From positions 69,797,833-69,861,832 of the forward strand of contig CM053141.1 of the NCBI GenBank assembly GCA_028571685.1: a stretch of DNA of 64,000 bases, in the 5' to 3' direction. The stretch's first letter is position 1. Each line of letters opens with the position of its first letter. The stretch is from Heterohyrax brucei (Eukaryota > Chordata > Mammalia > Hyracoidea > Procaviidae). Below, piece by piece: positions 12,000 through 25,058 of the stretch. Under the pieces are notes generated by a model, which saw nothing but the letters and a program-made list of their open reading frames with translations, was not told the origin of the DNA and searched no databases. Both the position numbers and the translations under genes were made by a program.

Positions 12000-12627
12000 G
12001 TTCTGTGTTTGCTTTTTTCCCTTTTAAGTTTTAAGTGTCTGTTGTATGAAGCCTTCAGATTCAGGTCTCTTAATTTTGGAACACAAAGTTTCCTTTTTAG
12101 AACAGATATTGAGCCCTTGACAATGAGTAAGGGAAAATGGGGACAGTGGTTTACAAAATAGTTGGTGATAGTGTTTGTATTTGATTTTGCATTTTTGGGA
12201 ACATTCAGAATATTAATTTAGGAACTTTTCAGTATACAGGAACTTCTTGGATGAAAATAACTCAAGAAAGTAAAAATAGATTAATAAGAATGTAGGAGTG
12301 TCTCATGAGCACTTAAGGGCGAGAATATAGTTGGCCTCAGGAAGAAACTAGAACAGATAACTAGAAAGCCATCAGTAGCCCAGGATCATCTGTATTTTAT
12401 GCTTCTCTCTCTTCAAAGGAGCTTTCTCTCTTTATCCAGTATAATAGAAGATGGCAGCTCAAGAGATTTGGGGTTCAGATGTTACAGTCTGGCTAGATGC
12501 AGAGACTAGACTTTCTATCTTGTAGCTCCATTAACAAATTCTTTGAAGAGGGAAGAAAAGGATTGACCAGTTTGAGTCAGGTGTCCATCTCTTATTTAAT
12601 CTGCAGGTGTGCAGGGTTACCTGGTCT
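12000..12627. other. unique DNA, nothing recognised
   Basis: Short open frames here have no recognisable product. Confidence 0.4.
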
Positions 12628-12990
12628 GGTGATTAGGATTGTGTGTCAACTTGACTGGGCTATGATTCTCAGTGTTTATATGGTTGTATCTGCTGTGAGT
12701 AGCCAATCACTTTAAAGTGTGTTTCCTTGTAGGTGTGGCCTGTATCTGTATAAGCAGAAAGGTTGGCTTTTTGCTTGCTCTGGATCTTACAGCTGCCTCC
12801 TTTTCACCTGACCTTCAGCTTTTGGGACTCGAGCTATCAGCTCGTCTGCACATCTTGGCGATTGTAGATCTTCAGGCTCTGTGGCTGTGTGAATTGAGAG
12901 AAGCCTCCATCCTAATCCATGGACAATTGAGGGAGCCATTTTGTGTATTTATATGTTTTACTCATTTCCTCTTGGGGTTTTTATAATTAT
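12628..12990 (+). mobile_element. LTR-like repeat (ERVL-type)
   Basis: The phrases ggattgtgtgtcaacttgac and cagcttttgggactcgagc resemble a widespread mammalian ERVL-class LTR in + orientation. No TSD was resolved and the ends are approximate. Confidence 0.4.
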
Positions 12991-14017
12991 ACCCAGCATA
13001 AATTAACTCTGATAAAAACACAGTAGCTTTGCAAACAGCCTACCTCTCCGTGTCTTTGCTGCTTGTTATAATTTCTTTTTTGTTTTTTCTGCGCAGTTCA
13101 TACTTCTCTATAGTTTCACTTCCGTTGACCTGAGGAGAAAGTAAACTTACAAAGAAATTCACTTTTAAGAAATTAGTGCCTTATCTCTTCTGAATAAATT
13201 TACATTATAATAGAGGTTGATTTGGGGAGGCTGAGAATAACTAATGGTGGAATTTTGTGGATTATGGTATTCTCACCCAGGATTCTTGAATTAGGTCATC
13301 ATTATCAACACGTTTGGCTCAGCTTCTAGGGCAGTGTTCACATTGTATAAAAATCGAGTTTATTTATAATCTGCCTCATTTAAATTACTGCTTAAATAAC
13401 CAAGTAAGTAATAAGTATAATGAGATGGGCAGGCAGAGAGGTTTGTAATATAGTAAAAGGTCTGACCTGTGCAGAGGATTGGACTCAGGTAAGTAGGAAT
13501 TAGATCTTGGATGTTTGGATATTAAGTAACTTCTTTTAAAGTTTTAAGAGGGAAGGATAGTAATAAAATAAGTGATTTTTAAGGAAAAGTTCAGGCTCTC
13601 ACTCAGCTGGGTTAAGAAATCAATGTTACTGTATAATGCTGGCATTAAAGGATGTCCTAATTTTTTTTTCTCATAAAGAATAAAATAAATTTATTTTCAA
13701 ACATTGAGAGAATATTTTATAAAAATGGAGAGTGAGGGGTAAAAGATGACTTAAAGTGATGTCACAAGTTGCATCACAATATAAGATACAGATTTTAATT
13801 GGCTGAGAATGCCCTTTACTTACCCATCAAATTGTATACTTACTTGTTTAAAAAAGAAAGAGGAGTGGATTTAGGTACTGTTAATGGTTAACTATGAAAC
13901 TGAGATGTCTCATAATTTCTCTTATAGATGAGTCAAAATGAGTTTGCACTCAGATGAATCATAAAACTCCATGATAAGCTATTACCATTTGGAACTATTT
14001 TTCTATATAAATTTAGC
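12991..14017. other. unique DNA, nothing recognised
   Basis: AT-rich intron or flank without a supportable feature; a T run follows at 14018-14035. Confidence 0.4.
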
Positions 14018-14111
14018 TTTTTTTTTTTTTTTTTTACTATACAGCCAATGTAAACTACAAAAGTAAATTGGCTACTGAGACTGGCATAAGCCTGCAATGT
14101 ATACATGCATA

Positions 14112-14450
14112 AAAGTGTTGTTGTTAGGTGCCATCAAGCTGATTCTGACTCATAGCGACTGTATGTTCAACAGAACAAAACACTGACAGGTCCTGAGCTA
14201 CCCTCACAGTCATTGTTATGCTTGAGTCCATTGTTGCAGCCACTGTCACGATCCATTCCTTCTTTTTTGCTGATCCTCTACTTTACCAAACATGGTATCC
14301 TTTTCCAGGAACTGGTTTGTCCTAATAACTTGTCCAAAGTAAGTAAGATGAAGTCTCGCGCCCTCAGTTCTAAGGAGCATTCTGGCTGTACTTCTGGAAA
14401 TCCTTGATGGTCGTCAATGATCTTTGCCAACACCATAAATTAAAAGTGGC
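14112..14450 (-). mobile_element. BovB/RTE LINE 3' end
   Basis: The 3' tail at 14112-14160 (gttgttgttaggtgccatc, then gactcatagcgactg) is shared with the SINEs. It is followed by RTE coding remnants, such as gctgatcctctactttacc and aacttgtccaaagtaag, that recur at 35.7-35.9 and 59.1-59.3 kb. It is 5'-truncated and non-coding. Confidence 0.75.
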
Positions 14451-14941
14451 ATTTCTCCTCCAAATTTTTTTTTTAATTGATACATAATTTATATACCAAA
14501 ATGTTTACCCACTAAAAATGTATAACTTGGTACTTTTTTGATATATTCACAAGACTGTACAACCATCACCACTGTCTATGTCCAGAATGTTTTCATCACT
14601 CAAAAAGACGCAGTCCACATTTCCTCACCTTCCCCTGTCCCTAGCAAACGCTAATCTTAACTTCCTGTCTTTGTGAATTTGCCCATTATAGATATTTCAT
14701 ATAAATAGAATAAAAATATATGACGTTTTGTGTTGGCTTCTTTCACATAAGCATATATAGTGTTGCTAAAGTTTATTCATGTTACAGAGTTTTACGGATG
14801 AATCCTATTCCTTTATGTGTATGCACCGCATTTTGTTTATTCATTCATCAGTTGATGGACATTTGAGTTATTCCTGCTTTTTGTGTATTGTGAGTAACAC
14901 TGCCATGAACATCCAGGTACATGTTTTTGTGTGAGTATGTG

Positions 14942-15376
14942 TGTTAGTTTCTTAGTGCTGCTGTGACAGAAACACAACAAATGGGTGGCTTTCACAAGTA
15001 GAAACTTATTTTCTTGAGGCATAGGAGGCTGGAAGTGGTAATTCAGTTTACTAGCTCTAGGGGAAATCTTTTTCTTTCTGTCAGCACTGAAGAAAATGTC
15101 CTGTCTCTTTTCAGCTTCTGTTCTTCAACATCTTCGTGATATTTATGCAGTATGGCATAAAGATGCTTATCTAATGCAATCAGTGCTTATCTACTTCTGT
15201 GCTTAATCTGCTCTTTTAAATATCTCAAAAGTATCTAGATTAAGATACACCTACACGAATATGGCCTTATTAACTCAACAGAGAAAGCTGTGTTCCCAAA
15301 TGATGCTATATCTGTATGTACAGGTATTAGAATTGCTACACATATGGGTGGGGGCCACACATTTCGGTCCGTAACA
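14942..15376 (-). mobile_element. solo LTR (MaLR-like) inside old L1
   Basis: It starts TGTTAGTTTCTTAGTGCTGC and ends ggtccgtaaca; L1 text resumes directly after (gagtgttaaattc). The TSD is eroded. Confidence 0.7.
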
Positions 15377-16443
15377 CTGAGTGTTAAATTCTTTTGGGAG
15401 TGTACCTAGGAGTGGAAATGCTTGATCTTGTGGGAACTATGTAAATTTTTGAGGAATCACTGAACTCTTTTCCATAGTGGCTGTACCGTTTTACATTCTC
15501 CTTAACAATGCAGGAGGGCGCCAATAACTTAATCCTCACCAACTTTTGTTATTTATCTGGGTTCTTCTATAATCGCCATCCTAGTAAGTATAATGTGATG
15601 TCTCATGGTTTTGGTTGGTGTTTCCTACTGATTAATATTGTTGAGCATCTTTTCATCTGCTTATTGACCACTGGTATGTTCACTTTGGTGAAATGCCTAT
15701 TCAAGTCATTTGCCCATTTTTAAAATTGTGGTATTTTTCTTGATTTTGAGTTGTTGTAGTTATTCCTTATGTATTCTGGATATTAATATTTTATCAGATA
15801 CATAATTTCCAAGTGTTTTCTTCCACCTTATAAGTTGTGTTTTTACTTTGATTAGGTGCACTCACAATATGCTGATATGATCAAGGACACAAAAGCTTTT
15901 AATTTTGATGAAGCCCAATTTAGCTAATATTTGTTTTGTTGCTCATGTTTTTGGTATCATATGTAAAAATCTGTTACCAAATTCAAGGTCCTGCAGGTTT
16001 ATCCTTATATTTTCTTCCAAACGTTTTATACCTTTAACTCTTAATTTAGGTCCTTGTTCCATTTTAAGTTAATTTTCTGCACCACCCTTTGTTGAAAAGA
16101 TAATTCACTTTGTTTTGAATGGACTTGCATCCTTATTGAATATCAGTTCACCATAGATATATGCACTTATTTCTGGAGTCTCAATTTTATTCCATTTTAT
16201 TTTACTGCATTGTTTTGATTACTGTAGCTTTGCAGTACATTTGAATAGATGTGTGCATCATCCTACTTTTTCTCTATCAATATTATTTTGGCTGTTTGGG
16301 GCCTCCTGCAATTCATATGAATTTCAAGACAAGCTTTAACAGTTTTGAAAAAAAGGCAGTTGGTAGAGATTGCATCAGGTCTCTAGATTGATTTGGGTAG
16401 TATTGACATCCTAGCATTATAAAGCCTTCTTATCCGTGAACAT

Positions 16444-16487
16444 CGCCATGAGTTGGACCCGACTCGACGGCACTTGCCTGGCTTGGC
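16444..16487 (+). mobile_element. 44-bp SINE-tail insertion with TSD
   Basis: The insert holds gacccgactcgacggcactt plus a cttggc-type tail. It is flanked by atccgtgaacat (16432-16443) and atccatgaacat (16488-16499), 11/12 identical. It sits inside old L1 sequence that continues across the site. Confidence 0.85.
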
Positions 16488-16946
16488 ATCCATGAACATG
16501 CATTATCTTTCCATTCAAGTTTTCTCAGAGTTCTTTCAACCATGTTTTATAGTTCATAGTGTCTAAGTACTTCACCTTGTTAATTTTTTTTATCTGGATA
16601 TTTTATTCTTAGATATTATTGTAAATGGAATTTTTTTCTTATGTTCCCTTTTTGGACTGCTGGTATATAGAACCACAACTAGTTTATGTGTTATTATATG
16701 CTCTAACTCTGTTGAATGTATTTATTAGTTCTAGTAGCTTTCTTGTGGATTGTTTGGGATTTCTGTGTAGAGTATCATGCTGTTTAAAAATACTGTTTTT
16801 ACTCCCGTTACTCTTTTGATGATCTGGCTATAACTTTAAGTACAGATTGAATAGTAGTGGTGTAAGTAGGCATCCTTGTTTTGTTAGTGTGATCTTAAGG
16901 GGAAATCTTTAAAAAAAAATCTCTTAACATTGAATATGATGTTCTC

Positions 16947-17107
16947 TGGTAACCATGGTAGTGTAGTGGGTTCAGTGCTGCATCTGCTAACTGAAAGGTC
17001 AGCAGTTCAAATCTGCCAGGTGCATGGAAACACTATGGATGGGGCAGTTCTGCTCTGACCTCTGGGGTTGCTATGAGTTGGATCCGACTTGCCAGTAGTG
17101 GCTTTTT
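16947..17107 (+). mobile_element. AfroSINE (short form) in old L1
   Basis: Head ccatggtagtgtagtggg, core gtcagcagttcaaatctgcc, tail atgagttggatccgactt. Confidence 0.85.
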
Positions 17108-17127
17108 TATGATGTTCTCTGAGGAAT

Positions 17128-17325
17128 GCTAGTGGTGCAATGGTGTAAGTGGTTTGTTACCAACTAAAAAATTGACACTTTGAACCCAACCAGTCACCCC
17201 TTGGGTGAAAATGTGAGTCTGCTTCTGCAAAGATTTACAGCATTGGAAGCCCTATCAGACAGCTCTACCTTGTTCTGTAGGGCCACTATGAGTTGGAATT
17301 GACTTGATGGCAGTGAGTGAGAAGT
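17128..17325 (+). mobile_element. AfroSINE (long form) in old L1
   Basis: Head gctagtggtgcaatggtg, long-form middle with gtgagtctgcttctgcaaag, tail atgagttggaattgacttg. Confidence 0.8.
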
Positions 17326-18349
17326 TATTCTCTTGAGTTTTTTGTGAATGTCCTTTATCAGGTTGAAGAATTTTATCTTTTATTTCTAGTTCATTGAGTT
17401 TTTATTGTAACAGGACACTTGGATTTTGTTAAATGCCTTTCTACATCAATTTAGATAATCATGTGTTGTTGTTTTTTTTTTTCCTGTCGGTATTAATGTG
17501 GTGCGCTTTCATTGATTTTTTTTTTTTTTAAATATATTAAAGCACCCTCTTATTCTTGGGGTGACTCTCACTTAATCTTGTTATATAATCCTTTTAATAA
17601 GTTTTCACATTCAGTTTGTTAGTATTTTATTGAGAACTTTTGCATTGGTATTCATAAGGGTTATATTGGTCTCTAGTTTTTCTTTGATTTTAGTAGGAAA
17701 GTGATGGTAGAATGAATTGGGAAGTGTTCCCTCCTGTTCAGTTTTTTTTTGGAGAAGAGTTTAAAAAGTATTGGTGTCCACTCTTCTTTAAATGTTCTAA
17801 TTCCCCAGTTAAGTCATTTGGCTCAGGACTTTGATTATTGATTTTAATCAGTGTACTTCTTATGGGTCTGTTGAGTTCTTTTCTTTGTTCTTGAGCCATT
17901 GTAGGAAGTTTATGTATTTCTAGGAATTTGTTAGTTTCATTTAAATTATTTAATTTTATGGCATACAATTGTTCTTAATATTCTCTTATGGTCCTTTGTA
18001 TTTCTTTAGGGCTGGTTGTAATGTCCATACATGTGTTTGATTGTAAATATTTGAATTTTGTATCTCTCTTTCTTAGGCTAGCTAGAGATCTGTTGATTTT
18101 ACTGATAACTGAAAACCAAGTTCTGGTTCTGTTAATTTCCCATTTTTCTTACATCTGTTTCATTTATGTGTTCTGATATTAGTTGTTTCCTTCTTTTGGT
18201 AGCTTTAGGCTTGATTTGCTCTTTTTCTTCTAGTTACTCAAGGTTTCAAGTTAGGTGATTGATTTGAGATCCCTTTTTTTAATGTAGCAATTACCGCTGT
18301 AAATATCCTTTTGCTGTCTCCCTTAAGTGTTGGTATGCTGTGCTTTACT

Positions 18350-19765
18350 TTTTTTCTCCCATTATGTTGTAAGTGAAAGTTGACAGTTTGAATCAATTTC
18401 TCATACAAAAACTTACACTTTGCCATGTGACCGTAGCTGCTCTCTCTATCCTATGACAGCACACTCCTGAACTCTATGTCTTTTCCTGAATGCTTGTAAT
18501 AGTGGTCTTATGCAGTATTTGTCCTTTTGCAACTGCCCAGTTTCACTTGGCATAATGTCTTCTGGATGATTCCATGTTATGAGATGTTTTATAAGAGTGT
18601 TGTTGTCTCTTACTATTGCATAGTATGCCATTGTGTGAATATATCATTGTTTAATCTATTCATCTGTCGATGGGCACCTAGGTTGAGTCTGTCTTTTTGC
18701 TGTTGTGGACAGTGCTGCAGTAAATGTTACCATGAATGTATCTATTTGAGTGTCAGCCTTTGCTTCTCTAGATTATGTTCCAAGAAGTAGAATTGTTGCA
18801 TCATGACACTTCTGCGTCTAGCTTTTTAAAAAAACATCAATTTCCAAAGTGGTTGTATCATTTTACATTCCAACCAGCCATACAAAAAAATTCCAGTCTC
18901 TTACAGTGTCTCCTAACACTTACTATTTTGTGTTTTTTGGATTCATCCCAGCTTTGTTGGGATGAGATGGTACCTTAATTATAGTTTTGATTTGGATTTC
19001 CCTAATTGCTAATGATTGTGAACATTTCCTCATGTATCTGTTAGTTGCCTGGATGTCTTCTTTAGTGAAGTACGTCTTAAACATCTTTTACCCATTTTTT
19101 CGTTGGGTTATTTTTTTTTTTTCTTGTTGAGATTTTACAATACCCTGTAGATTGTGGAAGGTAGATACTGATTAGATTCATGGCAACCAAATTTTTTTTC
19201 CCCAGCCTGTAGGCAGTTGTCATCAGCAGTTCACCTTCACCAGCTGCTCCTTGGAAACTAAACGGGAAAGTTCTGCTCTGTATTACAGGGTCGCTATGAG
19301 TCTGAATCAACTTCACAGCAATGAGTGAAGTCTTTGGATGAATGTGTTTGATTTTTAGGAGTCCCCAGTTATCTGTTTTCTCTTCTGGTATTTCTGCATT
19401 GTTAATAATAATATTTTGTAGTCTGTTCTATGCCATGTATCGGGGCTTTCAGCATTGTCCCTATTTTTTTCTTCTCTGGTCTGTATTGTTTTAGATTTAT
19501 ATTTAGGTCTTTGATCCATTTTTGGTTAGTTTTTCTGAACAGTGTAAGATATAGGTCTTGTTTGATTTTTTTTCCAGATGGAGATCTATTTATGACAGTG
19601 CCGTTTGTTAAAAGAGACTGGCTTTCCCCCAGTTTACAGAGTTGGAGCCTTTGTGAAATATCAGCTACTCATAGGTGAATGGTGTCATATCTGAAGTCTT
19701 AGTTCTGTTCCCTTCGTCTGTGTATCTGTTTTTGTACCAGTACCACGCTGATTTGACTCCTAATT
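18350..19765 (-). mobile_element. younger L1 nested in old L1
   Basis: On the + strand the L1 3'-UTR series is present (gtggtcttatgcagtatttg, ggcataatgtcttctgg) and ORF2-end text follows to about 19765 (tttttgtaccagtaccacg). ORF2 is broken. A SINE at 19217-19325 interrupts it. Confidence 0.75.
19217..19325 (+). mobile_element. AfroSINE, inverted partner of the copy at 19955
   Basis: This 5'-truncated SINE lies inside L1. Positions 19222-19325 match the reverse complement of 19958-20062 with about 5 mismatches in 104. Confidence 0.85.
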
Positions 19766-20290
19766 TTTTTAAATTATTTGTTTCTGTTGTTGAGAATATG
19801 CAGAGCAGAACATATACCAGTTTACCAGTATTTACCAGTTTCTGCATGTACAATTCAATGACACTGATTACATTCTTTGAGTTTTGCAACCATTCTTACC
19901 TTCATTTTTCCAAATTCTTCTCCTTTTAATAAAATCTCTCTCCTTACCTAATACTAAACTCATTGCTGTGAAGTTGATTCAGACTCATAGTGACCCTGTA
20001 ATACAGAGTAGAACTTTCCCATTTAGTTTCCAAGGAGCAGCTGGTGAACTTGAACTGCTGATAGTTTGGTTACCACTCAAGCTTCTTGACCTCTATGCTG
20101 CCAGGACTCCTCACTTACACACTAGAAAGACAAAATAAGTTTCTTGTCTTATTTTTCAATCTTATAAGTTACTACTGTCAGTTTGATTCCATATAGGGAG
20201 GTGTTAAAAGAACACGATCCTCAAGGCAGATATTCTTTTACTAATTAAGCCAAACATTTGTTTGATTTTAAGAAGACTTCAGGAGAGTGG
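19766..20290 (-). mobile_element. unclassified repeat-like block holding a SINE
   Basis: Text such as tgtacaattcaatgacactg and ctcaaggcagatattc resembles an L1-type 3' UTR in antisense. The class is uncertain and the boundaries are approximate. Confidence 0.4.
19955..20112 (-). mobile_element. AfroSINE, inverted partner of the copy at 19217
   Basis: It shares unusual bases with its partner (gctgtgaagttgattcagac, taatacagag, tttagtttccaagg). Confidence 0.85.
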
Positions 20291-22044
20291 TTTAATTTTT
20301 ACTCAACTCTGTGTATTTTCTAAATTGTCTGTTGATTTCTTTCTTGGCCCATTGATTGTTTAGTAATGTGTTGTTTAGTTTTCACATAGTTGTATGTTTT
20401 CCAATTTCTCTTCTGTTACTGCTTTTAGTTTTATTTCATTGTAGTTGGAGAAGATGCCTTGTTTGACTTCATTCTTTGAAAATTTATTGAGACTTGTTTT
20501 ATGACCTAACATATGGTCTATTCTGGAGAGTGGTCCATGTGCACCACAGAAGAATGTGTATTGCGTTGTTGGTGGAGTGTTCTCTGTATTTCCATTAGGT
20601 CTTAGTTTGCAGTGTTGTTTAACTTGTCTGTTTTCTTACTGATCTTCTTTCTAAATGTCCTGTTACTGAAAGTTATGTGTTGACTTCTTCAACTATTACT
20701 GTAGGGTTGTCTTCTTTTTTCCTTCAGTTTCATCAGTGTTTGCTTTTTATGTTTTGAGGTTCTAATCTTAGGTGCATATATATTAGTAGTGGTTCTATCT
20801 TCTGGATGAATTGATCCTTTTTTTTTTAACATGAAGTATTTTTTTTCCATTCTTTTGCTTTCAACCTGTATGTGTCCTTGGGCCTACGTTGTAGTTTTGT
20901 AAACAGTATGTAGTGATATTATTATTCAAGTTTTTTCTGCCACTCTGCCGTTTGATTGGAGCATTTAGCTGTTTACATTCAATGTAATTATTAATAAGGA
21001 GGGACTTCTATCATTCTGTTATTTATGTTATCTTAAACACCTATTTTTTCTTTCATTTCCTTCAATACTGCTAACATTTGCTTTTTTTTTCCAGTGAACA
21101 ATTTTGATGCCCTTCTTTCCGTTTGTGTATGTTTTAAAGATACTTTATTTGAAGTTAGCTTTAGGATTACATTTAACATCTTATATTTATTAAAAAAAAA
21201 AAACCTGGTTTGAATTGATACTAGTTTTAGAACATCTAACAACTTGTTTCTTGTACCTTTCCTCTTCCTCCCTTCATGTTGTTTTTGTCACCTATTATCT
21301 TTATTCTTATACATTATATATGTCCTTGACCTAAATTTATACTTCTTTTTTATATACTTGTCATTATAAAGCACAAAGGATGTAACTATGTAGTGTCCTT
21401 TTCCTTCCATTTGAAGGACCACATTTAACATTTCCTGCAGGGTAGGTCTAGTGATAATAAACTCCCTGAGCTTTTTCTTAACTGAGAATATCTTAATTTT
21501 GCCCTTATTCTTGAAGAACTCTTTTGCTGATAGCCTTATGGTTGACAATGTTTTTCTCTCGCACGATTTTAAATATATCTTTCCACTACAAGGTTTTTGG
21601 GGTGAAACTCACACTTAAATTTAATGGGTCATCCTTCGCATGTGACATTTGGCTTCTGTCTTTGTGCTTTCAATATTCTGTCATTGTGTCTTAGTGTGAA
21701 TTTTTGAGTTTATCCTCCTTGGAGCTTCTTGGGCTTCTTGTATTTCTAAATTCATGTAGTAATCAGATTTCTAAGCTTTTCTGCCTTTCTTTATTTAGAT
21801 ATTCCCTTGTCCGTTTCTTACATCTGACTCTAGGATTCCTATGATTTGTGTGTTAGTTCACTTGATGGTATCTCACATTTTAATTAGGCGATGCTCAGTC
21901 TTGTTGATCTATAAACTCCATAATTTTGATTGTCATATCCTTCAGTTTTCTGTCACATTAAATCGGCTATTAAGTCCTTCTGATGAGATTTTTATTTAAA
22001 GTTTTGTGTCCTTCAGTTCTGGATTTCTTTGAATCATCCCAGCT

Positions 22045-22195
22045 CCCTGGTCATGAAATTGGTTCCTACTCTTAGTTACCCTGTGGAACAGAGTAGAACT
22101 ACCTGATGCAGTTTCTAAGGAGCACCTTGTGGATTTGAAATGCTGACTTTCTGCTGTGGAACTCCTGTCTGTTCTGCCACAAGGGCTAATATGAG
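22045..22195 (-). mobile_element. AfroSINE
   Basis: The tail begins gaaattggttcctactctta and the head ends tgttctgccacaagggc on the + strand. Confidence 0.7.
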
Positions 22196-23462
22196 CCTTC
22201 TGCATTTGCCTGCCAGTCACACTCTCCCCCACCATGAGGCACCTTCACAAATACCGCGATGCAAAATCCTCTTCCATGTGTTGCTGTTTAAAAAAAAAAA
22301 AGAAAATATCTTGTGGGATGAAGGGGCAAGGCTGGCAAATAAGGATAGAAGGCATGTGTCACTTGCACAAAAATATATTCTTATTTTGATTATGCATTGT
22401 TTTCTTGACTTCTTTTAGTATTTTTTCTGTGTTTTAGTTATGTGAGCTTAACGTTATTCTATTATATTCTTTTAGTCTACTCATTATCCAAGGTCTTGTG
22501 GAGGCATTTTCTCTCCTTACATCTCATTGCTTTGAATTGGCCATCATCCTATTTCTCTTTTTTTTTTAAATTATGACTGAGTGAAAATGTACATTCCCAT
22601 ATAAATTTACATGCCCACCTATATGCAGCTTCCACTGCTCTCCCTGCCCGGTGACAGCACAGTTTTTCTCTCTGCTTCACATGTGTCTCATCCTCCGAAC
22701 AGTCTCCTTTCCCCTTCTCTCCACCCACTCTCCTTCCTCCAACCAGAGGTCAGCAAGATGATATCCTGTAGATACATAGAACCATAAAGTGCATCCAGTA
22801 TATGGTCACTCTGCATCACCAAGTACAATCGATTCATGTCCGAAGAGTGGACCTTCATTGTGATTTGTGGGCAAGGACAGCATCAGGGCCAGAGGTCATG
22901 CTCCCAGGGGAATCCTGAAGCCGATGGACCATCAATTGAGGTCTTTTAGTGTAGATCTCAGGGTGCACCTCCTTTTATTCTTGTGTTGCCAGTGAGACTC
23001 AACTTAGTGAGCTCCATCACAGCTATCCCTGGTGGTGGCGGGGTACCATCCGGTTCTTCTAGTCCCAGGTCGATGTAGGTACCCACTCATGAGGGTCTCT
23101 CTATCTTCTGGGTTGTCTTTACTCCATGTCATTTTGGTCCTCGGTGATCATCCGTTGCTGCTGAGTTAGGACCGTTTGCTGTGCCCTTGGATGGCAGCTT
23201 GGCAGCTTTTAAAGACCTCAGACACCACTCACCAATGTGGGGTGCAGAGAGCCCTGTTAGCAAAACACTAGTTGTGCCCATTGGCCTCAGTTTCGCCTAA
23301 GAGCATGGTCTCCTGCCCCGTGCCCCAGCTACTCTGTCCTTGCAGTATTGAGTTAAGATGGAAGGAGTATTCAAGTTATTTTGAAGTCCACTTAATAATT
23401 GTTTGTTTCTAATGTGTGCGATCACCAATTTCACCCAACCAAATTTCTACCAAGTATCTAAT

Positions 23463-24146
23463 CTAAAACATCCTCCCCTCTCCCCCCCCCACCGCCCTTG
23501 TAGCCATCAGAGAGTCTTTTCTTCTATACATAAGTCCGTTTTTGAGACCTTCGTGTCGGGGTCTCATGCAGTATTTGTCCTTTTGTTGCTGACTACTTTG
23601 ACTCAACATCACGTCTTCCAGTTGAAACCAGGTTAGGAGATGTTTCCTGGAATCATCATTATTCTTTATCATTGTGTAGTGCTCCATTGAGTATATATAC
23701 TATAGTTTACCTATCTATTTCTCTGTTGTTGGGCATCTGGGTTGATTCCATCTTTTGGCTGTCGTGGACTGCGGTGCGATAAAAACTCTTGTGCATGTGT
23801 CCGTTGGTGTGAATGGCCTTGATTCTGTAGGATATATTCCAAGGAGTGGAATTACTGGGTCAAATGGTGTATCAATATCCATTTTTTTAAGGAAGCACCA
23901 GATTGCTTTCCAAAGAGGCTGGACCATTTTGCAACCCCACCAACAGTGTAGGAGAGTTCCACTTTCTCCACAGCCTCTCCAGCATTTGTTGTTTTGTGTA
24001 TTTTGGATCATGGCCAACCTTGATGGGGTGACATGGTATCTCATTGTTGTCTTGATTTGAATTTCTTTAATAACTAAAGATCGTGAACATGTCTGCATGT
24101 GTTTTTTGGCTGCCTGGATCTCCTCTTTGGAGAAATGTCTGTCCAT
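23463..24146 (-). pseudogene. L1 ORF2 C-terminal remnant
   Basis: Open pieces 23715-24146 and 23463-23687 encode the Cys-rich C-terminal region ([20 protein letters not shown]) and the terminal segment. They lie in different frames, so at least one frameshift separates them. Confidence 0.8.
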
Positions 24147-24927
24147 TTTCTTTGCCCATCACTTAATTGGATGATTTATCTTCTTCTTATTTCTATTTTG
24201 TAGTACCTTATAGATTATGGAGATCAGGTGTCAGTCTGACATAGAGTTGCCAAATATTTTTTCCCATTCTGTAGGTGGCCTTTTAACTCTTGTGATAAAG
24301 TCTTTGGATGAGCAAAAGTGTTTGATTCTTAATAGTTCCCATTTATTTTCTGTTGGTTGTGGTTTGTTTGACAGATTTTGAAGTCTGCCTGTGTTGTGTA
24401 TAAAAACTTCCATTGTTGTTCCTACCTTTTCTTGAATGAGCATTATTGTTTTAGGTTTGATATTTAGGTCTTTCATCCATTTGGAGTTGGTGTTTATATA
24501 AGGTATGAGATAAATGGATCTTGTTTCAATTTATTGCAGATGGATGTCCGGTTTTGCCAGCACCATTTGTTGAAGATACTGTTTTTCCCTCAGCTTAATG
24601 ACTTAGGCATTTGTCGAATATCAGCTCATCATAGGCAGATGATGTCATCTCTGGGGTCTCAATTCTGTTCCATTGATCGATCTCTATGTTCTTGTAGAAA
24701 TACCAGGCTGTTTTGACCACTGTGGCAGTGTAGTATGTCGTAAGGTCAGGTAATGAGAGGCCTCCCATTGTGTTATTCTTCTTTAGGAGTACCTTACTTA
24801 TCCAGGTCTGCTTCCCTTTCCAAACAAAATTGGTGATTTGTTTCTGCATCTTGTTAAAAAATATTGCTGGAACTTGTATTGGGATAACATTCTATAAGTC
24901 AATTGCTTTGGGTAAAATAGACATTTT

Positions 24928-25058
24928 CTTTTTTTTTTTAATTTTTATTTAACATGACTGAGTCAAAATGTACATTCACGTATAAATTTACATGCCCACC
25001 TATATGCAGCTTCCACTGCTCTCCCTGTCCGGTGACTCTGCTCTCTCTGTCCGGTGAC
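24928..25058 (-). mobile_element. 131-bp L1 3'-end insertion inside another L1
   Basis: Poly(T) and the first 100 bp of L1 3' UTR, flanked by taaaatagaca(t/c)ttt at 24913-24927 and 25059-25073. Its 5' edge holds a 22-bp tandem duplication. Confidence 0.9.

Larger units (their letters stand above)
14465..22040 (-). mobile_element. old L1 carrying several nested insertions
   Basis: The L1 3' UTR starts at about 14465, and ORF2 text continues (gatgaagcccaatttagc near 15910). Reverse-transcriptase and endonuclease regions run to 18345. The text resumes at about 20290 (cattgattgtttagtaatg) and reaches the ORF1 region near 22000 (ccttcagttctggatttc). Nested items are listed separately. All coding potential is destroyed. 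Sense is opposite to ERBIN. Confidence 0.7.
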
